Part shown: one piece after another, positions 1-8,168 of the stretch
Layout of the letters: every line of letters begins with the position of its first letter
Numbering within the stretch: position 1 is the stretch's first letter
Origin: Actinomycetota bacterium
GTDB lineage: Bacteria; Actinomycetota; Thermoleophilia; Gaiellales; Gaiellaceae
Assembly: GCA_013816245.1 (NCBI GenBank)
Contig: JACDEU010000001.1
Location: forward strand, 170,744-234,743
DNA length: 64,000 bases
Direction: 5' to 3'
Notes under the pieces: model-generated
Seen by the model: only the letters and a program-made list of their open reading frames with translations
What the model was told of the DNA's origin: nothing
Database searches by the model: none
Position numbers and translations under genes: made by a program

Positions 1-2
1 AC

Positions 3-1085
3 GCCGGTCTCTATGAATCCGCCCGGCGCGAGGCCGAGCGCGCAACGGCGCTGCTCGAGTTCAGCCGCCAACTCTCGAGTGCGGAGGGCATGGACGCGGT
101 CGTCGACCGGATCGTGGAGCTGTCGGCGCGAACCCTTGGGTCACCCCGAGCATCGGTCTGGTTTCAGGAGCTCGCCAAGGGCGAGATCCGGGTGCGGGCG
201 ACGCACGGTTACACCGAGCTCGACCGCGAGCGTCTCGCGCGGATGCATTTCGACCACGAGTCCGCCGAGGCTTTCTTCTCCGTCACGGAGCCGTTCGTCG
301 TCACGGACGAGCAGCGCGAGGCGATCGGCGGCGCGAAGAATGTCGGCGTCGGCAAGCCTTTCGCGATCGCACCGTTGACTCTCGATGGCGGACGGCTGGG
401 CTGCATCGCCGTCGCGGCGCCCGAGGATGGCGACTTCACCGAGCGGCAGCTGCGCCTACTCGCCGGCGTGGCGCACCAGGCAAAGCTTGCCTTGACCAAC
501 GCCGGCAACTTCCGGAGCCTTGAGAAGACGTTCCTCGAGACGGTCGAAGCATTGGCGAACGCACTCGAGGCAAACGACGAATACACCTCGTCACACGCGC
601 GCTGGATCACCGACCTGTCGCTCAAGGTGGGCGCCGGCCTCGGACTCGACACGCGCGCGCTCAAGCGGCTCGAGCTCGGCGCGCTGTTCCACGACATCGG
701 CAAGATCGGCATCCCCGAAGCGATCCTGTCCAAGCCCGGCCCGCTCACGCCCGAGGAGCGGAAGCTCGTCGAGAAGCATCCGGCGCTCGGCGAGCGGATC
801 ATCGCGCCGATCGACCGGCTCGAGGAAGTCCGCTCGATCGTGCGCCACTGCCACGAGCGCTTCGACGGCACCGGCTACCCGGACGGCAAGAGCCGCGAAA
901 ACATTCCGATCGAGTCACGAATCATCCTCGTCTGCGACGCGTACCACGCGATGACGACCGATCGTCCGTATCGCAAGCGTCTGCCGAAAGAAGAAGCATT
1001 GCGGCGCCTCGACGAGAACGCCGGGACGCAGTTCGACCCCGACGTCGTCGAGGTCTGCAAGCGGGTTCTGGCGGAGAGCTTCTAG
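3..1085 (+). CDS. GAF/HD-GYP domain protein (5' partial)
   Basis: The reading frame is open from the window edge, so the N-terminus lies outside; an internal ATG at 90 is not the true start because a helical linker typical of sensor proteins is encoded upstream in frame. A GAF-like sensor domain comes first (roughly codons 30-160), then an HD-GYP phosphodiesterase domain with HDIGKIGIP, the metal-binding HCHER and FDGTGYP. HD-GYP domains hydrolyse cyclic di-GMP, so this is probably a cytoplasmic sensor-phosphodiesterase. It ends tail-to-tail with the next gene, the two stops overlapping in CTAG. A GGDEF protein lies 4 kb away. The domain assignment is strong; the GAF ligand is unknown. Confidence 0.9.
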   Translation, partial: AGLYESARREAERATALLEFSRQLSSAEGMDAVVDRIVELSARTLGSPRASVWFQELAKGEIRVRATHGYTELDRERLARMHFDHESAEAFFSVTEPFVVTDEQREAIGGAKNVGVGKPFAIAPLTLDGGRLGCIAVAAPEDGDFTERQLRLLAGVAHQAKLALTNAGNFRSLEKTFLETVEALANALEANDEYTSSHARWITDLSLKVGAGLGLDTRALKRLELGALFHDIGKIGIPEAILSKPGPLTPEERKLVEKHPALGERIIAPIDRLEEVRSIVRHCHERFDGTGYPDGKSRENIPIESRIILVCDAYHAMTTDRPYRKRLPKEEALRRLDENAGTQFDPDVVEVCKRVLAESF

Positions 1086-2242
1086 CTCGACCGCGGTCTG
1101 CCGCCTGTGAAGGCGTCCAGGCCGTCGCTGAAGCTGACGTACGGCATTGCAGGCAGGGCTCGTTCGCGCTCCTGCACCCGCTCGGCGTCCTCGAGCGCAC
1201 GCTCGCGGCGGCGAATGCTCTCCTGTTGGGTCGCCAGGCCTGCCTGAATCCTCAGTAGCTCGGTCTCGCGGGCGATGAGATCGGACTCTCGCGCCGCAAG
1301 CTGTGATTGCAGCTGGGCGTGGTTGCGCTCACCTTCAGCTGCCGTGCGCTGCTCGATCGAAGCGGCGTCTCGCTCGCGCGCGGCCAGTTGCCGTTCGAGC
1401 TCGTCGACGGCCTTCGCCCGTTCCTCGAGCGCGTGGGCTTGCTCCGCGAACCGGTGCTCCTGTTCGCCGGTGCTTCGTTCCTCTCGGGCGCGGGCAACGT
1501 CGGCTCGTACCTCGAGCTCTCGGGCCACGTCGTCGAGCCGCGCCCTCTCGGCGGCCAGCTCTTGCTCGGCTGCTTCGACGACAGCCGCCCGAGCGACGAG
1601 CTCGTCGCTCGCACGTGCCGTTTCGCCCAGTGAGGACTCGAGCGCTCGCTCGTTCTCTGCAAGCTCTGCCTCCCGTGCAGCGAGGGCAGCCTCCCTCTCC
1701 CGGAGCCGCGCGTACAAGCCCTCGAGCTCTTGCTTGCGACGGTCGAGCGAGGCCCTCGTCTCCGCGAGGTCCTGCTCGTGCGTCGCCAGTGCGGTCTCTG
1801 CTTCCTCGACCTTGAGCTCGCGTGCGCGGAGAGCAGTCTCGCGCTCGGTCGTCTCGCGCTCTCGCGGAGCGAGCGCATCGAGACGCTGTTGCAATTCCGC
1901 ATCGCGCCGGCTGAGCAGCTCTTCTACGTAGGCACGATCCGTGTCACGCTCGGGGCGCCGGAGCCGCAGGCGGCGTCCCTCGTGCCCGCGGGCCTCCTCG
2001 TCGTCGAGCTTCTTCGTCCGGCGCTCGACCTCGAGCTCCCGTCGTGCAACGTCGGCGGCGCGCTCTCGCAGGGCCCGCTTGAGATCCTCGACCTGAACGA
2101 GCGCCTCCACGCTCTGGCGTTCGCGAGCCTCGGCGAGCCGCCGTGCGAGCTGCAGTACCTCGTCCCGGTCGGGCGTCTCCTCAGGCTGCTGCCAGGCAGC
2201 TTCCCAGCCGGTCGACTCCCAGGAATCCCCCCTTGACTCCAT
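1082..2242 (-). CDS. Long coiled-coil protein, function unknown
   Basis: A 386-residue protein of almost continuous charged heptads (Glu, Arg, Ala, Leu) from about residue 25 to 350, predicted to form one long coiled coil. A short N-terminal tail contains acidic and Trp residues, and a non-helical C-terminus contains MPYVSFSDGLDAF. No signal peptide or membrane segment is seen. The ATG at 2242 is the only good start. The opposite strand has long open frames here, but those are Ser/Arg-rich shadows. Such proteins are often cytoskeletal or envelope scaffolds, but nothing in the sequence fixes a role. The non-repetitive C-terminal tail may be a conserved docking motif. Confidence 0.75.
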   Translation of the reverse strand: MESRGDSWESTGWEAAWQQPEETPDRDEVLQLARRLAEARERQSVEALVQVEDLKRALRERAADVARRELEVERRTKKLDDEEARGHEGRRLRLRRPERDTDRAYVEELLSRRDAELQQRLDALAPRERETTERETALRARELKVEEAETALATHEQDLAETRASLDRRKQELEGLYARLREREAALAAREAELAENERALESSLGETARASDELVARAAVVEAAEQELAAERARLDDVARELEVRADVARAREERSTGEQEHRFAEQAHALEERAKAVDELERQLAARERDAASIEQRTAAEGERNHAQLQSQLAARESDLIARETELLRIQAGLATQQESIRRRERALEDAERVQERERALPAMPYVSFSDGLDAFTGGRPRSS

Positions 2243-2297
2243 GACCTAGAGCGTAGCGCGATTTTGGGTCGGTTCCTCCGCCCTGAGCACGGGAAGC

Positions 2298-4814
2298 TCA
2301 GCCGTCGAGTCTGATTCGGCGCGCGCCGTCGTGACGGATCCGGACCGCGAAGTCGCCGCCGCCGAGGGGCGCGACGACGTATCCCTCTGCGGAGAGGTCG
2401 CTCCGTTCGGCGAGCACGTTGCCCCCGGCAGCGATCCGCCGTGGCCGGAAACGGAGTCGGAGGACTTCGGTGCCGCGCAGGTCGAATGTGCGATAGGTCA
2501 GCCTGCGCCGGCCGTATGCCACGGACTGCACCACAGAGCTCGACCCGAGCAGGTGATCGCGCCGCTTCGGCGCCAGTTCAGGCATCGCTGCCATCGCCCA
2601 GTTGAAGCTGCGCAGGTAGTCGCCGTAGCCGTCGCTGAACCAGAACGTGTTGGTCGGCCGCTGCCCACAACACGAGATCCGTCCGTCGCTTGCGGCGAAG
2701 TACGTCGCGTAGTTCAGCGAACGCACGGCGAGCTCGCGCGCGCCTTCGTCTCCGGTGCGTGCATAGAGCAGAGCATTCGTCGCGGCCCACCGGGACGTGG
2801 TGCTGCCGAGGCCGACGCGCGAGCAGCAGCCCGGCTTTCCGGGCGCCCATTGCTCGTCGATTCCCCAGGCCCCGACGAACGGTCCGCGACCGAACGACCT
2901 TTGCACCCAGCGCAGCAGAGTGGCGGCGTGCTCGTCCCACGAGGGATCGATCGCCTCGGGGTCGGGGTGGCTGAGTAGGTACTGCGCCGTCAGCGTCGGG
3001 GTCGCCTGGTTGAGGCTCCTCGGGTTGTACGGAACGTCCTCGTAGAAGCCGCTCCAGTGATTCCAGGCCGGACTGTCCCGGTTCAGCTGGTGTCTCAGCA
3101 GCCACACCCACGCGAGGTCCCGCGCTCGTTTGTACGAAGCCGTGTTGCCTACGCCGACCTCGACGAGCTCGTCGAGTAGACGCACCGGCCCAACGACGAG
3201 CCCTCCGAATTGCGCACCGTCGAGGACTGCGCCGGTCTTCGCGCTGACGCGAAACGGCCAGGGCGTGTGCGTCGCGTCTCCCGCGCGAACATGTCGTGCG
3301 AGGGCGTTGCCGGCTGCCACTGCGGCGCTAAGGAATCGCCGCTCGCCGGTCAACTCGTAGAACTGGAGGTATCCGAGGCCGAGCAGCCCGACCTTGTCCG
3401 TTTCGACGCCGCCGTAGAACCGCCGCGGGAGCCCTGCGAGGCAGCGCCCGTAGGTTCGCTCGCCTGCGCAAGCGGTGGTGAAGGCGACGCGCGGCCACGC
3501 CCAACCGGCGGGTGACGTCCCGTGTCGGAGCTGGTAGTCGAGCATCTCGCGCACCGCACCGATCGCGCGCCTGTCGCCGGAATACGGGTACCAGGAGACC
3601 AGCGAGTCGACGAACCCAGCGTTGAGAAACGCGGGGTTGTGCTGCCAGTAGATCCCTCGGAGCGTCTGTCCGTCGAAGACCGCGTAGTTGAGGTACACCT
3701 TCGACCCGGTCCTCGGATCGCGTGGGACGCCACGCTCGATGAAGTTCCAGCCGAGTCGAAGGACGCGGTCGTAGCCGAGCCCGGCATTCGGGCGATACCA
3801 CGACAACAGCTTGCCGTGGCCGTCGCGCACCGCCTCATGCCAGGGGAGGAGGGGATGCACCAAACGCGACTGCCTGGCCCGCACCGACGACGTCGTGCGG
3901 GTGGGGACGAGGCCGAACGTCCTCAGGGCCGGAATGAGCATGAAGTACGGGCGCATGTCCGCCGAGTGCGGCCACGAGCCGACGAATGTCTGGAGCGGCG
4001 CAGCCGGATTCAGGCGACGCAGCTTGCGCGCGAGCGGGACTGACTGGTCCCTCGACCTGACCACGCGATCCGTTCTGCTCCACCAGAGCTGGAGCGGCAC
4101 ACCGGACTCCGCAATCGCACGTGCATACCTGATCGGGCTGCGGCGGGCGTAGGCCCGCGGCCGGCTCTTGGGGGTGCCGCCGATCTCCTGGCGCGCGAGC
4201 CTCCGCAGCCCCACGCCGATCGAATCTCCCCATTTGCGCAGGCAGCCGCTGTTGCACCGGAGCCGCGTGAAATCCCGATAACGCAGGGCCATGTCGGTGA
4301 CCGGATCGAAGGCGGCGGCGCCGGCAAGCAGCTTGGGATGGCGGGCGACGAGCAACAGCGTTTCCTGGCCGCCCATGCTCGTCCCGAAAGCGTAGACCCG
4401 GCGCGGCTCGATTCGCAGCCAGGGCAGCGCGCTCCGAAGGATCCGAGGCATGCGCGCCAGGTCGTCGACCTGCCCTGGGTAGCCCCAGGAGAAGTGCGCG
4501 AACTTTCGGCCCTGTCCCTCTGGATTGACGACAGCGAAGGAACCGAGCGAGGGGAGGTTTCCCCAGCGGTCGACATTCGCCTCTGCGGAGACCCCGCGAC
4601 CGTGCGGGGAGATGATGAGTGGAATGACGGGGTTGTTGCCCGGCCCGTACCAGTCGGGCAGCACGACGTACGCCGCGCGACGGAGCCCGTTATGGGTCGT
4701 GTAGTGGATCGTGACGACTCGGACGTGAACTTGCTCCCAGACGTCGCTTCGCCCAGCGCTCGCTCCTGCAAGGGCGAGCACGACCGCCAACATGCACAGA
4801 CCCCTGCGGCGCAT
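2298..4814 (-). CDS. Secreted alpha/beta hydrolase fused to an alpha/alpha-barrel domain
   Basis: About 838 residues starting at the ATG at 4814; the frame is open further upstream but would run into the GGDEF gene. A signal peptide (MRRRGLCMLAVVLALAGASA) precedes an alpha/beta hydrolase of the esterase/prolyl-oligopeptidase type, with the nucleophile elbow GTSMGGQ (Ser146), a late Asp (WSRTDR) and a His (SWPHSAD). From about residue 340 the protein changes to repeated Trp/Tyr-rich helical hairpins resembling six-hairpin glycosidase or D-glucuronyl C5-epimerase-like folds. The fusion suggests an extracellular esterase acting on a polysaccharide, which is inference. An ATG at 4793 is an alternative start. 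Confidence 0.8.
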   Translation of the reverse strand: MRRRGLCMLAVVLALAGASAGRSDVWEQVHVRVVTIHYTTHNGLRRAAYVVLPDWYGPGNNPVIPLIISPHGRGVSAEANVDRWGNLPSLGSFAVVNPEGQGRKFAHFSWGYPGQVDDLARMPRILRSALPWLRIEPRRVYAFGTSMGGQETLLLVARHPKLLAGAAAFDPVTDMALRYRDFTRLRCNSGCLRKWGDSIGVGLRRLARQEIGGTPKSRPRAYARRSPIRYARAIAESGVPLQLWWSRTDRVVRSRDQSVPLARKLRRLNPAAPLQTFVGSWPHSADMRPYFMLIPALRTFGLVPTRTTSSVRARQSRLVHPLLPWHEAVRDGHGKLLSWYRPNAGLGYDRVLRLGWNFIERGVPRDPRTGSKVYLNYAVFDGQTLRGIYWQHNPAFLNAGFVDSLVSWYPYSGDRRAIGAVREMLDYQLRHGTSPAGWAWPRVAFTTACAGERTYGRCLAGLPRRFYGGVETDKVGLLGLGYLQFYELTGERRFLSAAVAAGNALARHVRAGDATHTPWPFRVSAKTGAVLDGAQFGGLVVGPVRLLDELVEVGVGNTASYKRARDLAWVWLLRHQLNRDSPAWNHWSGFYEDVPYNPRSLNQATPTLTAQYLLSHPDPEAIDPSWDEHAATLLRWVQRSFGRGPFVGAWGIDEQWAPGKPGCCSRVGLGSTTSRWAATNALLYARTGDEGARELAVRSLNYATYFAASDGRISCCGQRPTNTFWFSDGYGDYLRSFNWAMAAMPELAPKRRDHLLGSSSVVQSVAYGRRRLTYRTFDLRGTEVLRLRFRPRRIAAGGNVLAERSDLSAEGYVVAPLGGGDFAVRIRHDGARRIRLDG

Positions 4815-4858
4815 CGCACCATGATCCCATAGAGGCCGGGTAGCGCCCGGAAGGCGCC

Positions 4859-5976
4859 TCAGGCGGAGGTGGGTGCGGGTACTTCGTCTGCCGCAGCGTG
4901 TTTGCGCGGCCTGCGCTTTGCCGTCGCCGTGACGACGCGATTCTTGCCGTTGCGCTTGGCCTCGTAGAGCGCGGCGTCTGCTGCAGCGACCAATTCTTCG
5001 ACACTCGACTGCGCCGGGAAGCACGCAGCTCCGAAGCTCGCGGTCACCTGGAAGAGATCTCCGTCCGGAGTCCGGAGCTCGAGCTGCTCGATTCGCGCCC
5101 GAATCTTTTCGGCCAGCCCGCGTGCACCGGTGAGATTCTTACCCGGCCCTACCACTGCGATTTCCTCGCCGCCGTATCGTCCCGTCAGGTCGAGCTCGCG
5201 GATGGCATCCGTGAAGACCGCAGCGACTTGACGCAGGACCTCGTCGCCGGTCTGGTGTCCGAAGCGGTCGTTGATCGACTTGAAGTCGTCGATGTCGGCG
5301 ATCACGAAGGCGACGTTCGTGCCGAGGCGGCGTGCGTGCTCGACCTCCTCGTCGAGACGCTGGTCGAGCGCGCGGCGATTCGCGATGTTCGTGAGCGAGT
5401 CGGTCTCGGCCGCGTGCGTCAGGTGGGCGAGATCGGCGAAGATTCGGGCGACCGGTCGCGCAAGCCGGGTGGCGAGGCCCGCGGCGAGGGCGAGGTGATG
5501 CCTGCTGCAAAGAGGGGGCGCCGTCTATAGGCGCTCAGGCGCGCCTGAACCGCTGACACCGGCTCGACGGCAACGAGCGATGCCCCGCCCGAGTCGAGCT
5601 CCGTCTCCTTGGCGAGGAACGACACCTTCCCGAGCTCGATTCGGCCCTTCGCGACGCTAGCTGATGCATCGTGGGAGGCGGCGAGCGTGCGCAGGCGGGC
5701 GCCGTCTTTGTGAAGCAGAGCCTGCTGCAGCGAGTTGGACGCCGCCAGCTCGCCCACTCGCGCTCGAAGATTGGCGTGCATCGTCGGGAACGTCGACGCC
5801 GCAACTCGCGCAGTGCTCGCGAGCTCGGTGGCTGCCTGCTGGCTGTTCGACCGGCGAGCGCTGAGATCGAGCGTGAAGACGATCCCCGCGATCAGTGCGC
5901 AGAAGAGCAGGAAGACGACCAGTGCGGCCCGTGCGACTGCGACCCGCCCGTAGCGGGAACGGAAACGGCCTCCCAC
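4859..5976 (-). CDS. Membrane diguanylate cyclase (GGDEF), broken by a -1 frameshift
   Basis: Starts at GTG 5976, preceded by AAAGGGG at a good distance. The first frame encodes a cytoplasmic RSRYGR tail, a membrane segment (residues about 12-34), a periplasmic sensor-like helix region and the start of a second membrane segment ending PLFAAGIT. The sequence then continues in the next frame as LALAAGLATRLARPV, followed by DSLTNIANRRALDQRL, the I-site RELD and the active-site RYGGEEI. The second frame has no start codon of its own before the GTG at 5305, inside the GGDEF domain. One missing base near 5494 explains the break. Without it this would be a normal two-membrane-span diguanylate cyclase. 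The last A-site residue is Ile, not Phe. Confidence 0.75.
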
Positions 5977-6641
5977 CTAGGGCCCCTTTGGGGCCGCCCT
6001 TGGCGGCTCCGCTGCCGTTTCCATTACCCCCAGCGTTCGCGCCCCCTGCGTTCGGATTGTTGCCGCCCGCGTTCGGATTGTTCCGCCGGCGTTTGGGTTG
6101 TTGCCGCCTGCGTTCGGATTGTTTCCGCCTGCGTTCGGGTTGTTGCCGCCGGCGTTGCCGTTTCCGTTTCCGCTTCCGCCCGGAGTCGCTGCGGGGTCGC
6201 CGCCTTCGACGGTGCCGGGATTCCCTGCGGGATCAGGCGACTGCGGATTCTCGGGTGCGCTCGGATCGGCCGGCTGCGGTCCTTGGCCGCCGTCGGCGGA
6301 CGGCGGGGCGACCACCTGGTCTCCTGGGTCGGACGACGGAGGCGGAGTCGAAGGCGTGGAGGGCTGCTCCGGCGCGGGCGGATTTGGGCCCGGCTGCTGC
6401 GGACGCGGTCCTGCCGGTGTCGCCGGGCTCGGGGCAGGCGGTGCGGGCGCGGGCGGTTGGGGAGCCGGCGCGGGCGCCTGTGGCTGCCGAGCCGGGGCGG
6501 ATTAAGCTGCGCCTGCGACCGCTCGGTCGAGGTCCCGCCACTCTCCTGAGTCTTCGCGGCCTTCGGTATCGGAAGTGCGACGATCAGCGACTCGACGCGA
6601 GCTGCCAGCCGAGCGAGCCGAGCGTGGCTCGGCAGTCGCAA
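5977..6641 (-). CDS. Proline-rich / NNPNAGG-repeat protein, two -1 frameshifts
   Basis: Reading starts at TTG 6641 (MRLPSHARLARLAARVESL) and runs into a Pro/Ala/Gln-rich linker, but only if one base is restored near 6499. It then runs through acidic Pro-rich sequence into tandem NNPNAGG heptads, where a second base is missing at 6083 inside a repeat unit. The visible TAG at 5977 is directly followed by the GTG of the diguanylate cyclase gene, so the two would be co-transcribed. Low-complexity Pro/Asn/Gly sequence suggests an extracellular or envelope linker, but no signal peptide is evident in the N-terminus. The function is unknown; the start is uncertain because no strong ribosome site is visible. 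Confidence 0.45.
6041..6144 (-). repeat. Five tandem 21-bp units encoding NNPNAGG
   Basis: On the plus strand the units start at 6041, 6062, 6083, 6103 and 6124 and share the pattern gcc-gcc-Ngcg-ttcgg-Ntt. Four are 21 bp and the third (6083-6102) is 20 bp, lacking its first g. This breaks the reading frame of the host gene. The flanking 6145 unit is partly degenerate. Confidence 0.85.
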
Positions 6642-7053
6642 GTTCTTTCGCCAACGCCGGCCGGAAGCAAAAGCGAGAGCAACCGGGCCTGGCGGCCGGT
6701 TAAGTTGTTCGGTGACCTAAACGTCTGGCTCTCTTGCACGCCGAGAACAGCGCTGCTGAGCGAGATCGCGACGTTGCTGTTCCCGCCTGCGCCGAGACCG
6801 GGGAGAAGCGGCAGGCCGCGGACGCGATCGCCGAGAGCAGCCTCGAGGACATCGAGGCAAAAGTGAATTGTCGCCGCTTGATTTCCACGTGTGCCGCCGC
6901 AGGGGGCTGCCAGGAGCATCGGCCTTTCAGGCCCTCGGGGGGGGGCGTCCCTCGACCGAGGGAGTGCGAACCACACAAACCGGTAGCTGTGGTCGCGCGT
7001 AACTGGCCTGTGAAGGGGTCGACCTACGATCCCGAATCGCAAAAGGGGGAAAT
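6642..7053. other. Intergenic region, no gene recognised
   Basis: About 410 bases between the divergent repeat-protein and CHRD genes. Open frames exist on both strands, but their products are Arg/Ser-rich or lack any recognisable pattern and have no ribosome sites. It holds a run of nine g near 6940. AAAAGGGGGA at 7041-7050 serves the CHRD gene. Promoters for both divergent genes should lie here, but I cannot place convincing -35/-10 pairs. Confidence 0.5.
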
Positions 7054-7893
7054 GTGGTGTCGAAGCTCGTCTTACTCGTGGTCGCTCTGACGGCCGCCGT
7101 CGCGCTGGCCGTGGCGGGAGGTGCCGGGGCGCGCAGCCAGGCGAACCAGGTGAGAATCTCCGCCGCGATGGCCGCTTCGGATGAGACGCCTGCTCCTAAA
7201 GGGGACGTCGGATCGGCCCAGGGGACGTTCACCGGGACGCTGACGAAGTCCGACACAGGTGCGGTCCTCACGTGGCAGCTGTCGTTCACCGGTCTAACCG
7301 GTCCTGCGAATGCTGCGCACATCCACGTCGCGGCCCGGGGCACGGCGGGGCCCGTCGTCGTTCCGCTCTGTGCGCCGTGCACGAGCGGCGTCACGGGGAC
7401 GGCCACGATCACACCGGTCGTGCTCGAAGCGATCGAGAACGACCGCGCGTACGTCAACGTGCACACGAAGACGAATCCGGCCGGTGAGATTCGCGACCAG
7501 GTCTCGCCCGTGGCCGGCCTGAAGACGGCGCTGCGCGCTGCACAGGAACGGCCGAGGCCGAAGGGCAATGTGCGTCGGGCACGTGGCACCTTCAGCGTCT
7601 CGATTACGAAGCAGGGGTCCGCGGCCGTGCTCTCCTGGAGCCTGACCTTCAGCCGCCTGACCGGAAAGGCCGTCGCGGCGCACATCCATCGTGGTGCCCG
7701 CGGCAAGGCAGGCGCCGTGATCGTGCCTCTCTGCGCCCCGTGCAAGAGCGGTGCGAGAGGTCGGACTACGGTCGATTCCTCGGTGCTGAACGCACTCGAA
7801 TCGGGCCGCGCCTACGTGAACGTCCACACGAAGAAGAACCCGGCCGGCGAGATTCGCGGCGAGCTCGGGTCCGCAGCACTCACGATCTTCTAG
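7054..7893 (+). CDS. Secreted protein with two CHRD domains
   Basis: 279 residues from GTG 7054 (a second GTG follows at 7057) after the strong site AAAAGGGGGA. A signal peptide (residues 1-26, ending GGAGARS) leads into two tandem CHRD domains of about 120 residues. Each shows the hallmark AHIH...G..G.VVVPLCAPC and NVHTKxNPAGEIR motifs, near residues 88/148 and 209/262. CHRD domains are extracellular beta-rich modules named after chordin and are common in soil Actinomycetota; their bacterial substrate is unknown. The two Cys in each LCAPC motif could form disulfides or bind metal. The two copies differ enough to be an old duplication. Confidence 0.9.
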   Translation: MVSKLVLLVVALTAAVALAVAGGAGARSQANQVRISAAMAASDETPAPKGDVGSAQGTFTGTLTKSDTGAVLTWQLSFTGLTGPANAAHIHVAARGTAGPVVVPLCAPCTSGVTGTATITPVVLEAIENDRAYVNVHTKTNPAGEIRDQVSPVAGLKTALRAAQERPRPKGNVRRARGTFSVSITKQGSAAVLSWSLTFSRLTGKAVAAHIHRGARGKAGAVIVPLCAPCKSGARGRTTVDSSVLNALESGRAYVNVHTKKNPAGEIRGELGSAALTIF

Positions 7894-7920
7894 CGAAAAA
7901 TCGGAGAGACCCGACCCGCT

Positions 7921-8160
7921 CGGTCAAGGACACGGGGATTGGGATTCCGAAGCAGGAACAGGATCGGCTTTTTCAAGCGCTTCCGGGCCGATGCCGCAGC
8001 TCGTAACGTCGTCCCGGGAATAGGTCTCGGCCTCTCGATCGTCAAGCTGATCGTCGAGGCGCACGGTGGATCGGTCTCGGTCGAGAGCGACGAGGGCGCA
8101 GGCGCGACTGTCCGGGTCGTAGTCCCCCTGGCACCGCACGTGCTACCGGCCGCCGCCTAG
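7921..8160 (+). pseudogene. Histidine-kinase ATPase-domain remnant
   Basis: Directly after the CHRD gene, one frame reads VKDTGIGIPKQEQDRLFQ (G1 box and F box) and the next frame reads FRADAAARN, then GIGLGLSIVKLIVEAHGG (G2 box) and ESDEGAGATVRVVVPLAP. Together these are the last 75 or so residues of a sensor kinase. The phospho-acceptor His domain, the N box and any sensor are absent, and the frame shifts near 7978 by one extra or two missing bases. No start or ribosome site is present. It is a 3' fragment, presumably left after deletion or recombination. Confidence 0.8.
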
Positions 8161-8168
8161 TTCACCCG

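Noticed and set aside
1275-1931. 218-codon plus-strand ORF opposite the coiled-coil gene
   Set aside because: Ser/Arg-rich shadow frame caused by GC-biased codons of the real minus-strand gene.
4815-5024. N-terminal extension of the secreted hydrolase to 5024
   Set aside because: It overlaps the GGDEF gene, is Arg-rich and precedes a clean signal peptide at 4814.
5480-5510. Programmed ribosomal frameshift in the GGDEF gene
   Set aside because: No slippery heptamer or downstream stimulator is visible, and similar one-base losses occur in unrelated genes.
6690-6870. Possible c-di-GMP riboswitch near the GGDEF/repeat locus
   Set aside because: No conserved GEMM core or tetraloop-receptor pair could be found on either strand.
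6584-7042. 152-codon minus-strand ORF in the 6.6-7.0 kb gap
   Set aside because: No ribosome site, odd composition and overlap with the repeat-protein start; treated as non-coding.
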